DNA of 64,000 bases from Polymorphobacter megasporae. Its GTDB lineage: Bacteria; Pseudomonadota; Alphaproteobacteria; Sphingomonadales; Sphingomonadaceae. A program made the position numbers and the translations under genes. The notes beneath the pieces are model-generated. The model searched no databases. It saw only the letters and a list, made by a program, of their open reading frames with translations, and had not been told where the DNA came from. The DNA lies in contig NZ_CP081848.1 in assembly GCF_018982885.2 (NCBI RefSeq), positions 1,488,001 to 1,552,000 on the forward strand, given 5' to 3'. Below are positions 26,624 through 36,103 of the stretch, one piece after another. Within the stretch, counting starts at the first letter, position 1. Every line of letters begins with the position of its first letter.

Positions 26624-27706
26624 ATGAGCATCGTCCTCGGCCTGTTCGAAGGTCAGATGCTGCTGCTGGCGGCCGCCATCCTCGTGCGGCACGTCCGCCG
26701 GGCCGATCGCACGCTCGGCGCCTTGCTCGTCGTCCTGTGCGGGATGCTGACGCCGTTCGCGATCGGCTATGCCGGATTTTACGATCGCTGGCCGTGGCTG
26801 TCGTTTGCGCCGTTCGCGGTTCCGCTGGCGATGGGTCCGTTGCTGTACGCGCATCTCAACGCGTTGGTTCTCGACCGCCCGATCTCGCGGTGGCACGCGG
26901 CGCTGCCGGTCGTCCAGTTCGCGTATCAGGCGGCGGTGTTCTGCCTGCCGCTCGATCTGCGCGGCGTGTTCGATCGCGAGATCCAGCGCCCGTGGCTCGA
27001 TCCGCTGCTTGCGGTGCTGCTGCTCGGCTCGATGATCGGCTATGCCGTCGCCGGGTGGCGGCTGGTCAAGCGTCACCGCGCATGGTTGCGCGCGCGGCGG
27101 ACCGATCTGGCCGCGGCTGACCGCGTTCGCGGGGTACTGGTCGCGTTTGCGGTCATCGTCGCGCTGCGGACGGCGTACACGATCGTGGATACGTTCATCG
27201 TGCCGCTGTCGTATTTCGACATGTTCGGCTTCTACGTCGCGCTCGCGCTGATCGGGAATTACCTCGCGATCGAGGGCTGGCGGCAGTCGGGCGCGCGCCT
27301 GCAGCCGATCGTCGAGCCGCCACCGCGCGATTGGCCGGGCATCGCGCGCGACTGGGTCGGGCGAATCGAAGAGCACAAATGGTGGCGCGATCCCGGCCTC
27401 GATCTGGCGGGACTGGCGCGCCGCCTCGGCACCAACACCGCGTATCTGTCGCGCGGGTTGAACGAGGGTCTCGGGGTCGGGTTCGCCGACGCGATCAACC
27501 GGCTGCGGGTCGACCATGCCGCCGAGCGGCTGCGCGGCTCGAGCGACGACGACATCCTGGCGATCGCGCTCGACGCCGGGTTCGGCTCGAAGGCGACCTT
27601 CAACCGGGTCTTCAAGGAGCGCTTCGGCATGACGCCATCGGCATACCGGCGCGTCTCAAACAGCAAAAACGATGTCGGCGACCCGGATTTGCAGCGCACG
27701 GCCTGA
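26624..27706 (+). CDS. AraC-family regulator with N-terminal membrane domain
   Basis: 360 residues from ATG 26624; GTG 26606 is an alternative. The N-terminal 225 residues hold about seven hydrophobic helices (for example LGLFEGQMLLLAAAILV and IGYAVAGWRLV). The C-terminal 100 residues form the AraC double helix-turn-helix: LDLAGLARRLGTNTAYLSRG, then ILAIALDAGFGSKATFNRVF and ERFGMTPSAYRR. Membrane-bound AraC proteins of this 7-helix type sense envelope or extracellular cues; the target is unknown. The exported S41-like gene starts 44 bp downstream on the same strand. Confidence 0.92.
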   Translation: MSIVLGLFEGQMLLLAAAILVRHVRRADRTLGALLVVLCGMLTPFAIGYAGFYDRWPWLSFAPFAVPLAMGPLLYAHLNALVLDRPISRWHAALPVVQFAYQAAVFCLPLDLRGVFDREIQRPWLDPLLAVLLLGSMIGYAVAGWRLVKRHRAWLRARRTDLAAADRVRGVLVAFAVIVALRTAYTIVDTFIVPLSYFDMFGFYVALALIGNYLAIEGWRQSGARLQPIVEPPPRDWPGIARDWVGRIEEHKWWRDPGLDLAGLARRLGTNTAYLSRGLNEGLGVGFADAINRLRVDHAAERLRGSSDDDILAIALDAGFGSKATFNRVFKERFGMTPSAYRRVSNSKNDVGDPDLQRTA

Positions 27707-27750
27707 CCAACTTCGTCACGGTGCGGGCATCCCTCTCGGAGCCGATGCCA

Positions 27751-29229
27751 ATGTTCAGTCCCGATCGCCGCCTCGTCCTCGGCGGCATTGCCTGCGCCGC
27801 GCTGACCGCGCTCGTTCCGGCGTCGGCGCGCGCGAGCGCAGAGTTGCTCGAGCCCGCGACGATGCGCGGTGACATCGCGGTCCTCACCGACGCCTATACC
27901 AGCCTCCACCCCGGCCTCTATCGCTACCTGACCCCGGCGCAGTTCGCCCAAGCGCGCGAGCGGCTCGACCTGATCGCCGCCAAGCCGCTGTCGCGTGGCG
28001 ATTTCTACCTCGCGCTTTCGGCGTTCACGGCGAGCATCCGGTGCGGGCATAGCTACCCCAACCCATCTAACCAGACCCCGGCGATCACGGCGTTGTTCGA
28101 CGCCGCCGATCGCCTGCCCTTCGCCTTCATCTGGCTCGACGGACGGATGATCGTGACGCGCGATCTGGGGAGCGGGCACGGGCTCGCTCCCGGCACCGAG
28201 GTCGTGACGATCGACGGAATCAATTCGGGCGCGATGCTCGCCCGCATGGTGCCGTACGCGCGCACCGACGGGAGCAACGAAGCGCGTAAGCTCGCCGATC
28301 TCGGCATCCCCGGCGATGGTGATCAGCCGAGCTTCGACATCCTGCGCACGCTGATGTTTCCCGCAACGGGGCGATTGGCGCGTCTCGAAGTCCGCTCGGA
28401 CGGCGCCACGCGGACGATCGATTGCCCGTTATTGTCCGCCGCAGCTCGCGACGCGACGCTCGATCCCAAGTCAACCGCGTCGCCGTACGGCTGGCGGTTC
28501 GAACCGCGCGGCGCTGTCGCCGTCTTGACGATGCCGACATGGGCGGTGTTCCACGAGAAATGGGACTGGCAGGGCTTCATCGACACCAGCATCGACACCG
28601 CGATCGACCGCAAGCTCACCGGCCTCGTCATCGATCTGCGCGAGAACGGCGGCGGCCTCGATTGCGGCGCGGCGGTGCTGGCGCGCCTGATCACGGCCCC
28701 CCTCAAGACCGACAATTACTCGCGGCATGTCCGTTACCGGGCAATTCCCGAGCGTCTGGCACCGTATCTCAAGACATGGGATCGCAGCTTCCGTGATTGG
28801 GGAGCGTCGGCGATCGGGCCCGACGCCAACGGCTTCTACACGCTCGACCAGCCCGGCGATGCCACCGACACCGACACGATCCTGCCGGCCAAGCGCCGCT
28901 TCACCGGCAGGGTCGCGGTGCTGATCGGGCCGAAGAACGCCTCGGCGACGTTCGGGTTTGCGGCGCTCATCAAGCAGCACCGGCTGGCGACGCTTATCGG
29001 CGAGGCGACCGGCGGGAATCTGCGCGGGATCAACGGCGGCGCGTTCTTCTTCGTCAACCTGCCGGGATCGGGGATCGAGGTCGACCTGCCGCTGATCGCC
29101 TATTGGCCCGACCGGCCGCAGCCTGATGCCGGCGTCACACCCGATATCGTCGTGCCGCGGCGATTGGCGGATATCGTCAGCGCGCGCGACCCGCAGATGG
29201 AGCGCGCGATCGCCGTCGCATCGGCCTGA
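27751..29229 (+). CDS. Exported S41-family (tail-specific protease-like) protein
   Basis: 492 residues from ATG 27751 with GGAG nine bases upstream; ATG 27745 is possible but very close to that site. The N-terminus SPDRRLVLGGIACAALTAL has an Arg pair and hydrophobic core like a Tat or Sec signal. A PDZ-like segment (GLAPGTEVVTIDG) precedes the S41 core: VIDLRENGGG, then GPKNASATFGFAALIK, where the Ser fits the catalytic position, then IGEATGGN and PDRPQPDAGVTPDIVV. It probably cuts peptides in the periplasm or is an inactive relative. It follows the AraC gene. Confidence 0.87.
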   Translation: MFSPDRRLVLGGIACAALTALVPASARASAELLEPATMRGDIAVLTDAYTSLHPGLYRYLTPAQFAQARERLDLIAAKPLSRGDFYLALSAFTASIRCGHSYPNPSNQTPAITALFDAADRLPFAFIWLDGRMIVTRDLGSGHGLAPGTEVVTIDGINSGAMLARMVPYARTDGSNEARKLADLGIPGDGDQPSFDILRTLMFPATGRLARLEVRSDGATRTIDCPLLSAAARDATLDPKSTASPYGWRFEPRGAVAVLTMPTWAVFHEKWDWQGFIDTSIDTAIDRKLTGLVIDLRENGGGLDCGAAVLARLITAPLKTDNYSRHVRYRAIPERLAPYLKTWDRSFRDWGASAIGPDANGFYTLDQPGDATDTDTILPAKRRFTGRVAVLIGPKNASATFGFAALIKQHRLATLIGEATGGNLRGINGGAFFFVNLPGSGIEVDLPLIAYWPDRPQPDAGVTPDIVVPRRLADIVSARDPQMERAIAVASA

Positions 29230-29243
29230 GCTGCCGGCGGCAT

Positions 29244-29333
29244 TTCCGCTGTCCTACACCCTGCGACTGCGCCTAGGCTTTCGCCTCGACTCGCCATCCA
29301 CCGGGACGGCGACGCTCTTTCTCATCGTTGGTC
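29244..29333. repeat. Dispersed repeat, copy A
   Basis: Starts TTCCGCTGTCCTACA and ends CTTTCTCATCGTTGGTC. The reverse complement of 38118-38207 matches at both ends with a variable centre. A fragment (TGTAGGACAGC) recurs at 58609-58619. Confidence 0.7.
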
Positions 29334-29366
29334 TTCGCATTTTTTCCGCGGTTTTCGGCTGTTCGT

Positions 29367-29434
29367 GTCAGCTCGAAGGGGAAAGCCGAGAACGCAAAAC
29401 GACTGTCGTTTGTGTGAACTTATTTTGAACTTAG
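29367..29434. repeat. 68-bp direct repeat, copy 1
   Basis: Matches 29533-29600 at 60 of 68 positions without gaps, by eye. Begins GTCAGCTCGAAGGGGAAAGC and ends TGAACTTATTTTGAACTTAG. Confidence 0.88.
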
Positions 29435-29532
29435 CATCGATCCGCTCTTCCCGCCGTCGGATCGACCCGCCAGCCGCGACCTCCTCAGGGCGTTGCCGCA
29501 CCCGTGGCAGTGCCCGTTTTCAGGCGATCGGG

Positions 29533-29600
29533 GTCAGCTTGAAGGGGAAAGCCGGGAACGCAAAATCACCGTCTTCTGTGTGAACTTATTCTGAACTTAG
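29533..29600. repeat. 68-bp direct repeat, copy 2
   Basis: Second copy, 166 bp downstream of the first. Its end, TGAACTTATTCTGAACTTAG, lies 36 bp before the ygfZ start, a promoter-proximal position. Confidence 0.88.
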
Positions 29601-29635
29601 TTGCTATCCGCCCCGCGCCGCCCCAGCTTCGGGCA

Positions 29636-30430
29636 ATGCCCATCGCCCGCCTCACCGACCGCGTCGTCCTTCGTATCGGCGGGGCCGACGCCCGCGCCTA
29701 CCTGCAGGACCTCGTCACCAACGACGTCGACCGGCTGACCCGCGATACACCCTTATGGGCGGGCCTGCTCAGCGCGCAGGGCAAACCGTTGTTCGACATG
29801 ATCCTGTTCGATCATGGCGACGTCGAGCCCGGCGCGGTCCTCGTCGACGTCCTCGCCACCGCCGCCGAGGCGCTGGCGAGGCGGCTGACGATGTACCGGC
29901 TGCGCCGCGCGGTGACGATCGCCGCCGAACCCGCACTCCACGTCTTCGCCGGATGGGACGAACCGGCGATCGGCCTCCCCGCCGACCCGCAACTGCCTGC
30001 GCTCGGCACGCGCTGGATCGCCGACGCCGCCGAGACCAACACCGGGGTCCACGACTATGCCCGCCACCGCCTTGCGCTCGGGGTGCCCGACAGCGCCGAC
30101 CTGCTGCTCGACCGGATGCTGTGGCTCGAGGCAAACGCGGTCGAGTTGAACGGCGTTAGCTTCACCAAGGGCTGCTATGTCGGGCAGGAGAATACCGCGC
30201 GGATGCATCACCGCGACAAGCTCCGCCGCCGCCTGCTGCCGGTGACGATCGACGGCGACGTCGAGAACGGTGTCGCGATTACCGCCGACGGCCTCGCTGC
30301 GGGTGAACTTCGCAGCCACGCCGGAACGCGGGGAATCGTCTACCTCAAGGTCGAGGCCGCTGGCCGCCCGCTCGTCGCCGGGAGCGCCACGGTGACGGTC
30401 GACTGGCCGAATTGGCTGCCAGTCGATTAG
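29636..30430 (+). CDS. ygfZ: YgfZ/GcvT-like folate-binding Fe-S maintenance protein
   Basis: 264 residues. YgfZ (IBA57 family) supports assembly or repair of certain Fe-S proteins in a folate-dependent way. The diagnostic motif KGCYVGQE is present at about residue 178, with the essential Cys. The N-terminus has LQDLVTNDVDRLT and GLLSAQGKPLFDMILF, the GcvT-like fold. No Shine-Dalgarno is obvious; the 68-bp element lies just upstream. Confidence 0.92.
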   Translation: MPIARLTDRVVLRIGGADARAYLQDLVTNDVDRLTRDTPLWAGLLSAQGKPLFDMILFDHGDVEPGAVLVDVLATAAEALARRLTMYRLRRAVTIAAEPALHVFAGWDEPAIGLPADPQLPALGTRWIADAAETNTGVHDYARHRLALGVPDSADLLLDRMLWLEANAVELNGVSFTKGCYVGQENTARMHHRDKLRRRLLPVTIDGDVENGVAITADGLAAGELRSHAGTRGIVYLKVEAAGRPLVAGSATVTVDWPNWLPVD

Positions 30431-30520
30431 GCTTGTTCCGGGTCCGGCTCTACCGTTAGTCGTGGTGCAACGCCCGCCCTGTTAATCGCGGGTCAACGTA
30501 CCCGACCGATAAACCCCGGT

Positions 30521-30545
30521 CGAACCGTCTCTATTCGCAACCGTT
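30521..30545 (+). promoter_or_regulatory. Candidate EcfG-type promoter upstream of mscS-like gene
   Basis: CGAAC, exactly 16 bases, then CGTT: one base off GGAAC-N16-CGTT. It ends 10 bases before the annotated ATG at 30555. That is short, so transcription from it would fit a slightly later start such as ATG 30609. Confidence 0.35.
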
Positions 30546-30554
30546 AGTCGCTTT

Positions 30555-31730
30555 ATGGCCATCACCCCGCATCCGTTGAACACCGGTCTATCCGGCGATC
30601 TGCTCCATATGCCGGACCAGGTCGAGCGGCTGACGTCCAACACGATCGCGTGGCTCCAGACCGACAGCGTCGCCGCGCTGATCGGAATCGGCAGCGCGGT
30701 CGTCATCGCGCTGGTGTTACTCGGTATCCGCTTCGGCATCTGCCGCCTGCTCGGGACCGGTCACGACGTCACGACGTGGCAGGGCTTCATCGGGCGGATG
30801 GTCCGCAAGACGCGCACCTTCTTCATCGGCGCGCTTGCCGCCGAGATCGCGGTTCGGACCGCCGCACCGCCGGGAGCGCTGCTGAGCTTCATCAAGCTGG
30901 TCTTCACTGTTTCCGCCGCGATCCAAGGCGCGATCTGGGTTCGGGAGTTCATCCTCGGCCTCGTCGACCGCCGTGCCGCCTTCGCCGAGGACAAAGCCGC
31001 GCTGGCGAGCGCGGGCGGCATCATCCGCGTGCTGGTCAACGTCGTCGTCTGGTCGCTCGCGTTCATCCTCGTGCTCGACAATCTCGGGGTCAACGTCACC
31101 GCGCTGGTTGCCGGTCTCGGCGTCGGCGGCATCGCCATCGGTCTCGCCGCGCAGGGCATCTTCGCCGACCTGTTCGCGGCACTGGCGATCCTGTTCGACC
31201 GTCCGTTCCGGGTCGGCGACACGATCCGCTGGGGCAGCGTCACCGGCAAGGTCGAGGCGATCGGGCTCAAAACCGTTCGCATCCGCTCGCAGTCGGGCGA
31301 ACAGGTCGTCGTCGGCAATACCAAGCTGCTCGGCGACCAGATCTCGAACCTCGCCCGGATCGAGGAGCGGCAGGTCATCATGGTGATCGGCGTCACCTAC
31401 CAGACGAGCAGCGAGCTGCTCGAGTCGATCCCTGCAGAAATCGAGGCGATCGTGAACGCTCGGCCCGAGTGCCGCTTCGACCGCTGTCATTTCGTGCGCT
31501 TCGCCGACTCGTCGCTCGATTTCGAGATCGCCTTCTTCAGCGCCGGGCAGTCGTTCAAGACGATGATGGATGCGCGCCACGCGATCGGACTGGCGATCCT
31601 GCGGCGGTTCAACGAACTTGGGATCGACTTCGCCTACCCGACGCAGGTGGCGCTGACCGGGCGCGCCGATGGGCGGGTGATCGACCCGCCCGTCGCGTTC
31701 GCCATCCCGCCGCAGGGCGCGACGGGCTAG
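30555..31730 (+). CDS. MscS-family mechanosensitive channel
   Basis: 391 residues. About four N-terminal membrane helices lead to the pore helix and beta domain: LVAGLGVGGIAIGLAAQG, then FADLFAALAILFDRPFRVGD, and GKVEAIGLKTVRIRS with the conserved VGNTKLLGDQISNLAR. These open on hypo-osmotic membrane tension to release solutes. The C-terminal alpha/beta region (EIAFFSAGQSFKTMMDARH) is complete. The first 20 residues may be dispensable; ATG 30609 is an alternative start. The last 4 bases overlap the convergent Coq4-like gene. Confidence 0.94.
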   Translation: MAITPHPLNTGLSGDLLHMPDQVERLTSNTIAWLQTDSVAALIGIGSAVVIALVLLGIRFGICRLLGTGHDVTTWQGFIGRMVRKTRTFFIGALAAEIAVRTAAPPGALLSFIKLVFTVSAAIQGAIWVREFILGLVDRRAAFAEDKAALASAGGIIRVLVNVVVWSLAFILVLDNLGVNVTALVAGLGVGGIAIGLAAQGIFADLFAALAILFDRPFRVGDTIRWGSVTGKVEAIGLKTVRIRSQSGEQVVVGNTKLLGDQISNLARIEERQVIMVIGVTYQTSSELLESIPAEIEAIVNARPECRFDRCHFVRFADSSLDFEIAFFSAGQSFKTMMDARHAIGLAILRRFNELGIDFAYPTQVALTGRADGRVIDPPVAFAIPPQGATG

Positions 31731-32485
31731 GCGGTCTTGGGCAGCGCGTGATTGCGGGCTGCGACGGGGATGGCATCGAAAAGCGCGGGAGGCCGCAACC
31801 CAAGCCGGGCTCGAGCGGCCTCGAGCGGCTCGGCAAGCAACGCCTCGTAATCCTGTCCGGGCAGCCATGCTGCCGATCGTCCGCGGCGATAGCCCTCCCA
31901 GATCGCGCGGGCGAACTTGTGTCCCGGCTGGCGCGCACCCCGCAGCGCGGCACCGGTCCCGATCAACGCCCAGCCGAGCGCCTTGGTCTGTGCGTAGGAG
32001 AACGCGACGAGGCACGCCTCGCCGAGCCCGGTGAGATCGTAGCCGGTCAGGATGTGCCAAAGGTCGTGCGTATCGCGGATGCGCCGCCCATACCACGCGA
32101 CCGGGTGGACAAGGTCGATGCCCTCCGGGCGCGCTGCCTGGCGGCTGACGTCGGCAAGGCCATCGGCGCTGATCTGGCCGGCCTCGGTAAAGGCAAGGTA
32201 GTGCGCCGCGACGCTGCCGGCGGGATAGGTGGCAAGCGTCGCACGGTCCATCAGCACCTCGGGCAGCTCGCGCCGCTGGTAGGCGATCCGGCCGCCCTGC
32301 GCCGTCCGAAGCAGCTGGAGGTACCCATCGCGGGTTGCCCGCCCGTTGAGCGACCGCATGATCTCGAACACCTGGACGGTGTCGTCCTTGTCGGCGAGCA
32401 GCCGCCGCACTGCGCGCAAGGCTTTCAGCCAATCACGCTTCGGCGCGGTGATGACGAAGTCGCTGGGAGGCGTCATTGCGTTCAT
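31727..32485 (-). CDS. Coq4-family ubiquinone biosynthesis protein
   Basis: 252 residues; ATG 32485 or ATG 32476. Coq4 proteins take part in ubiquinone assembly and carry the zinc-ligand motif HDxxHxxxG; here it reads RDTHDLWHILTGYD. Recently Coq4 was linked to C1 oxidative decarboxylation of the quinone ring. The surroundings GLGEACLVAFSYAQTKALGW fit bacterial members of 220-260 residues. It is flanked by unrelated genes, mscS convergent and putA 53 bp upstream on the same strand. Confidence 0.88.
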   Translation of the reverse strand: MNAMTPPSDFVITAPKRDWLKALRAVRRLLADKDDTVQVFEIMRSLNGRATRDGYLQLLRTAQGGRIAYQRRELPEVLMDRATLATYPAGSVAAHYLAFTEAGQISADGLADVSRQAARPEGIDLVHPVAWYGRRIRDTHDLWHILTGYDLTGLGEACLVAFSYAQTKALGWALIGTGAALRGARQPGHKFARAIWEGYRRGRSAAWLPGQDYEALLAEPLEAARARLGLRPPALFDAIPVAARNHALPKTA

Positions 32486-32538
32486 GCGGAGTATCTATAC
32501 GCAAAAAAGCGATGGGCGCAACCGGAAGCTATTTCCGA

Positions 32539-35500
32539 CTAAATACCGGCTGCATCCTCGATGCTAAGCAGGCTCGCATTGCCGCCAGCACTCGTCGTAT
32601 CGGTCGACACCACTCGCTCGACGGCGAAGCGCGGCAGGTAATGCGGACCGCCCGCCTTCGGCCCGGTCCCCGAAAGCCCTTCGCCGCCAAAGGGTTGCGA
32701 GCCGACAACCGCACCGATCATCGCGCGGTTGACGTACAGGTTCCCGACCCGCGCGGTGGCAGCGACGCGCTCGGCGGAGGAGGCGATGCGGCTGTGGAGT
32801 CCCATCGTCAGGCCGTAGCCGCTGGCATTGACCGCCGCGACGGTCGCGTCGAGCTCGCCCGACCGCCATGTCGCGACGTGGAGGATAGGCCCGAACCATT
32901 CCTCACGCAGCGCCTCGACGCCCGGCAGCCGGATGATCGTCGGGGCGACGAAGTTGCCCTCTGCCGGAGCCGCGATCGTATGAACCCAGCGATCCTGCTT
33001 CGATTGGCGATAGGTTTCGAGACGGTCGAATGCCGCCTCGTCGATGACCGGCCCGACGTCGGTTCGCGGATCACCGGGCGCGCCGACGATCAGCGTGTCC
33101 ATCGCCCCCTTGAGCATGTCGAGTGTCCGCGCGGCGATATCCTCCTGCAGCAGGAGCAGCCGCAGCGCCGAGCAGCGCTGCCCCGCCGACCGGAAGGCGC
33201 TGGTGACGACGTCGACGACGACCTGCTCGGGCAGTGCGGTCGAATCGACGATCATCGCATTGAGCCCCCCGGTCTCGGCGATCAGCGGCACGAGCGGACG
33301 GCGGTCGTCGTCGAGCAGCGTCCGGGCGATCGCGCGCGCGGTCCGCGTCGAGCCGGTGAACGCGACCCCCATTATGCGCGGATCACCGACCAGCGCACTG
33401 CCGACATCGCCGCCGCCGATGACAAGACGAAGGACATCGGCGGGCACGCCGGCCTCATGGGCGAGCGCGACTGAAGCCGCGGCGATGCGCGGGGTCTGCG
33501 GCGCTGGCTTGGCGACGACGGTGTTGCCCGCGGCGAGCGCGGCGGTGACCTGGCCGAGAAAGATCGCCAGCGGGAAGTTCCATGGGGCGATGCAGGCAAA
33601 GACGCCGCGCCCCGCCAGCCTAAGTTCGTTGCGCTCGCCGGTCGGGCCGGGAAGGAGCATGGGCACGAAATGCTCGCGGGCCTGCGCGGCATAATAGCGA
33701 CAGAAGTCGACCGCCTCGCGGACCTCGCCGAGCGCATCGCCGATCGTCTTTTTCGCCTCGTCGACGCACAAGGCCATCAGCTTGGCGCGGTCGCGCTCGA
33801 GCAGGTCGCCGAGGCGCTCGAGGATGTCGGCGCGCTTGCCAACTGGGGTCGCGTCCCACGCCGGGAAGGCGGCATGCGCGGCGGCGACGGCGCACGCCAC
33901 TTGCCCGGTCGAAGGGTCTACATCATTGATCTTAGAGCGCTTGCCGAACAACCGATCGGCCTCGTCGAGGTGCAGGACGTCGCGTTCGACCCGCGCCAAG
34001 ACCTCGGCATCGGCAAGGTCGAGTCCGCTCGAATTGACCCGGCCCGGGAAAAGGTCGCGCGGCAGCGGGATGCTCGGATGCGGCGTGCCCCCGACCGCCG
34101 CGATCCGTACCGCCGGGTCGGCGAGAAGGTCGATATCGCTAACCCCGGCGTCGGCGAGCTGGTGGACGAAGCTCGAGTTCGCGCCGTTCTCGAGCAACCG
34201 CCGGACCAGATAGGCGAGCAGGTCGCGGTGCCCGCCGACCGGCGCATAGCTGCGGCAGGCGTAGCCATCTTCACGGACCAGCCGCTCGTACAGCCCCTCG
34301 CCCATGCCGTGGAGTCGCTGGAATTCGAAGCCCTCGGGGCCGCCCGCCCATTCGAGGATCGTCGCCACGGTCAGTGCATTATGCGTCGCGAACGCGGGGA
34401 AGATGTTCGGCGCGGCGAGCATCTTCGCGGCGCAGGCGAGGTACGATACGTCGGTCGCGGCCTTGCGGGTGAACAGGGGGTAGTCCGCCAAGCCCTCGAC
34501 TTGGGTGCGCTTGATCTCGCTATCCCAATACGCGCCCTTGACCAACCGGACGCCGAGCTGGCGCGATGTCTCGGCACCCAGCGCCTGCGCCCAGTCGATC
34601 ACCGCGGCTGCCCGCTTGCCGTAGGCCTGTGCCGCCATGCCGAGGCCGTCCCAGCCGCGCAGTTGCCGGTGCTGCGCGACCGCGGCGATGATATCGAGCG
34701 ACATGTCGAGTCGCTCGGTTTCCTCGGCGTCAACCGTCAGGCCGATGCCAGCGGCTGCGGCGGCACTTGCCAGTGAGCCAAGCATATCAGTGAGTTCGGG
34801 GACGCATGTCGCGGCGTGTGCGGTTTCGTAGCGCGGGTGCAACGCCGACAGCTTGACCGAAATCGAATGGCCCGCGGCCTGGTTCGACGCGCCGATGCGC
34901 TGGATCGCGGCGACATAGCTGTCGTAATAGCGCACGGCATCGTCGCGTGTCCGCGCCGCCTCGCCGAGCATGTCGAAGCTGGCAGTGAAGCCCTTGTTAT
35001 CGCTGTCCGATGCGCGGTCGAGCGCTTCATCGATCGTCCGTCCCATGACAAAGATCTGGCCCATCATCCGCATCGCCGCGCCGACCGCAGTGCGGACGAA
35101 GGGCTCGCCCGACCGTGCGATCAGCCGCTGCAACACCGATGCACGCTCGCCCGCACCGACCACCGCACGCGTCAGCACGAGACCCCAGGTCGCTGAATTG
35201 ACGAGGAGCGAATCAGACTTGCCGGTATGCGCGCCCCAGTCGGCCCCGCCGATCTTGTCGCGGATCAGCAGGTCGGCGGTCGCGGCGTCGGGGACGCGGA
35301 GGAACGCCTCGGCGAGGCTGAGCAGCGCGACGCCCTCGGCGGTATTGAGCCGGTATTGCTGGAGGAACCGGTTGACCCACCCGCTCCCCTGCGCCGCGCG
35401 CAAGTCGGCGAGGAGGCCGAGCGCGCGGTTCTCGACGGCGGCGCGGGTTGCGGGCGCCAGCGTTGCGGCGGGCAGCAGGCGGGCGAGGACAGCGGGCTCG

Positions 35501-35553
35501 GGAGCGCGGCGAAGGTCGCGCATCTCGGCGCGGGCGGAGGTGAGGCTGGTCAT
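32539..35553 (-). CDS. putA: Bifunctional proline dehydrogenase / glutamate-semialdehyde dehydrogenase
   Basis: 1004 residues from ATG 35553 with a strong AGGAGG site. It oxidises proline to glutamate. The N-terminal region supports an FAD-dependent PRODH barrel (VRLVKGAYWDSEIKR, NVQRLHGMGEGLYE-like FEFQRLHGMGEGLYE). The C-terminal half is the NAD+-dependent aldehyde dehydrogenase: CIAPWNFPLAIF, FTGSTRTARAI, ETGGLNAMIVDS and the catalytic Cys794 in SAGQRCSALR. No ribbon-helix-helix DNA-binding domain is present, so this is the short, non-regulatory type; regulation must come from elsewhere. It is divergent from the maoC-like gene. Confidence 0.96.
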   Translation of the reverse strand: MTSLTSARAEMRDLRRAPEPAVLARLLPAATLAPATRAAVENRALGLLADLRAAQGSGWVNRFLQQYRLNTAEGVALLSLAEAFLRVPDAATADLLIRDKIGGADWGAHTGKSDSLLVNSATWGLVLTRAVVGAGERASVLQRLIARSGEPFVRTAVGAAMRMMGQIFVMGRTIDEALDRASDSDNKGFTASFDMLGEAARTRDDAVRYYDSYVAAIQRIGASNQAAGHSISVKLSALHPRYETAHAATCVPELTDMLGSLASAAAAAGIGLTVDAEETERLDMSLDIIAAVAQHRQLRGWDGLGMAAQAYGKRAAAVIDWAQALGAETSRQLGVRLVKGAYWDSEIKRTQVEGLADYPLFTRKAATDVSYLACAAKMLAAPNIFPAFATHNALTVATILEWAGGPEGFEFQRLHGMGEGLYERLVREDGYACRSYAPVGGHRDLLAYLVRRLLENGANSSFVHQLADAGVSDIDLLADPAVRIAAVGGTPHPSIPLPRDLFPGRVNSSGLDLADAEVLARVERDVLHLDEADRLFGKRSKINDVDPSTGQVACAVAAAHAAFPAWDATPVGKRADILERLGDLLERDRAKLMALCVDEAKKTIGDALGEVREAVDFCRYYAAQAREHFVPMLLPGPTGERNELRLAGRGVFACIAPWNFPLAIFLGQVTAALAAGNTVVAKPAPQTPRIAAASVALAHEAGVPADVLRLVIGGGDVGSALVGDPRIMGVAFTGSTRTARAIARTLLDDDRRPLVPLIAETGGLNAMIVDSTALPEQVVVDVVTSAFRSAGQRCSALRLLLLQEDIAARTLDMLKGAMDTLIVGAPGDPRTDVGPVIDEAAFDRLETYRQSKQDRWVHTIAAPAEGNFVAPTIIRLPGVEALREEWFGPILHVATWRSGELDATVAAVNASGYGLTMGLHSRIASSAERVAATARVGNLYVNRAMIGAVVGSQPFGGEGLSGTGPKAGGPHYLPRFAVERVVSTDTTSAGGNASLLSIEDAAGI

Positions 35554-35644
35554 CCCCGCCTCCTACGCCGTCGCGCCGAGAAATGAAGGGTGACGTTAGC
35601 GGCAACCGCGGTTAGGGTGCCGCAAAACACCGGGGAGTGATCGA

Positions 35645-36103
35645 ATGCGCGACAGCCTGCCGCTGGCAGAATACCGTTCGAAGGTCGGGACCGAAGTCGG
35701 CGTGTCCGACTGGGTGCTCGTCGACCAGGCGCGGATCGACGCGTTTGCCGAAGCCACCGGCGACCATCAGTTCATCCATGTCGACCCCGTCGCTGCGGCG
35801 AAGACCCCGTTCGGCACGACGATCGCCCATGGGTTCCTGACCCTCAGCCTGATCCCGATGATGACTTATAGCTCGGTGCCCGGCGTCGAGGGCGCGAAGA
35901 TGGGGGTCAATTACGGCCTCAACAAATTGCGCTTCATGGCCCCGGTCAAGTCGGGCAAGCGCGTCCGCGGGCGCTTCACGATGGTCGCGGTCGACGACCG
36001 CCCCGACGGCAGCATCCAGACGACGACCTCGGTAACCGTCGAGATCGAAGGCGAGACCAAACCCGCGCTGATCGCCGAGTCGATCGCCCTGATCTACCTG
36101 TGA
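35645..36103 (+). CDS. MaoC-like (R)-specific enoyl-CoA hydratase
   Basis: 152 residues with a hot-dog fold. The catalytic pair is Asp40 and His45 in ATGDHQFIHVDP, followed by FGTTIAHGFLTLSL, both diagnostic of MaoC/PhaJ hydratases that hydrate trans-enoyl-CoA. GGGGAG precedes the ATG. It leads a three-gene operon with a carboxymuconolactone-decarboxylase-like protein (GTGA overlap) and a thiolase, suggesting chain shortening of an acyl-CoA. Confidence 0.92.
   Translation: MRDSLPLAEYRSKVGTEVGVSDWVLVDQARIDAFAEATGDHQFIHVDPVAAAKTPFGTTIAHGFLTLSLIPMMTYSSVPGVEGAKMGVNYGLNKLRFMAPVKSGKRVRGRFTMVAVDDRPDGSIQTTTSVTVEIEGETKPALIAESIALIYL

Larger units (their letters stand above)
29230..29635. other. Intergenic region with duplicated 68-bp element
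   Basis: 406 bp without a supported gene. It contains one copy of a dispersed 90-bp element (29244-29333) and two copies of a 68-bp element (29367-29434, 29533-29600), each ending in a TGAAC-N6-TGAAC motif. ygfZ starts 35 bp after the second copy. Confidence 0.75.
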
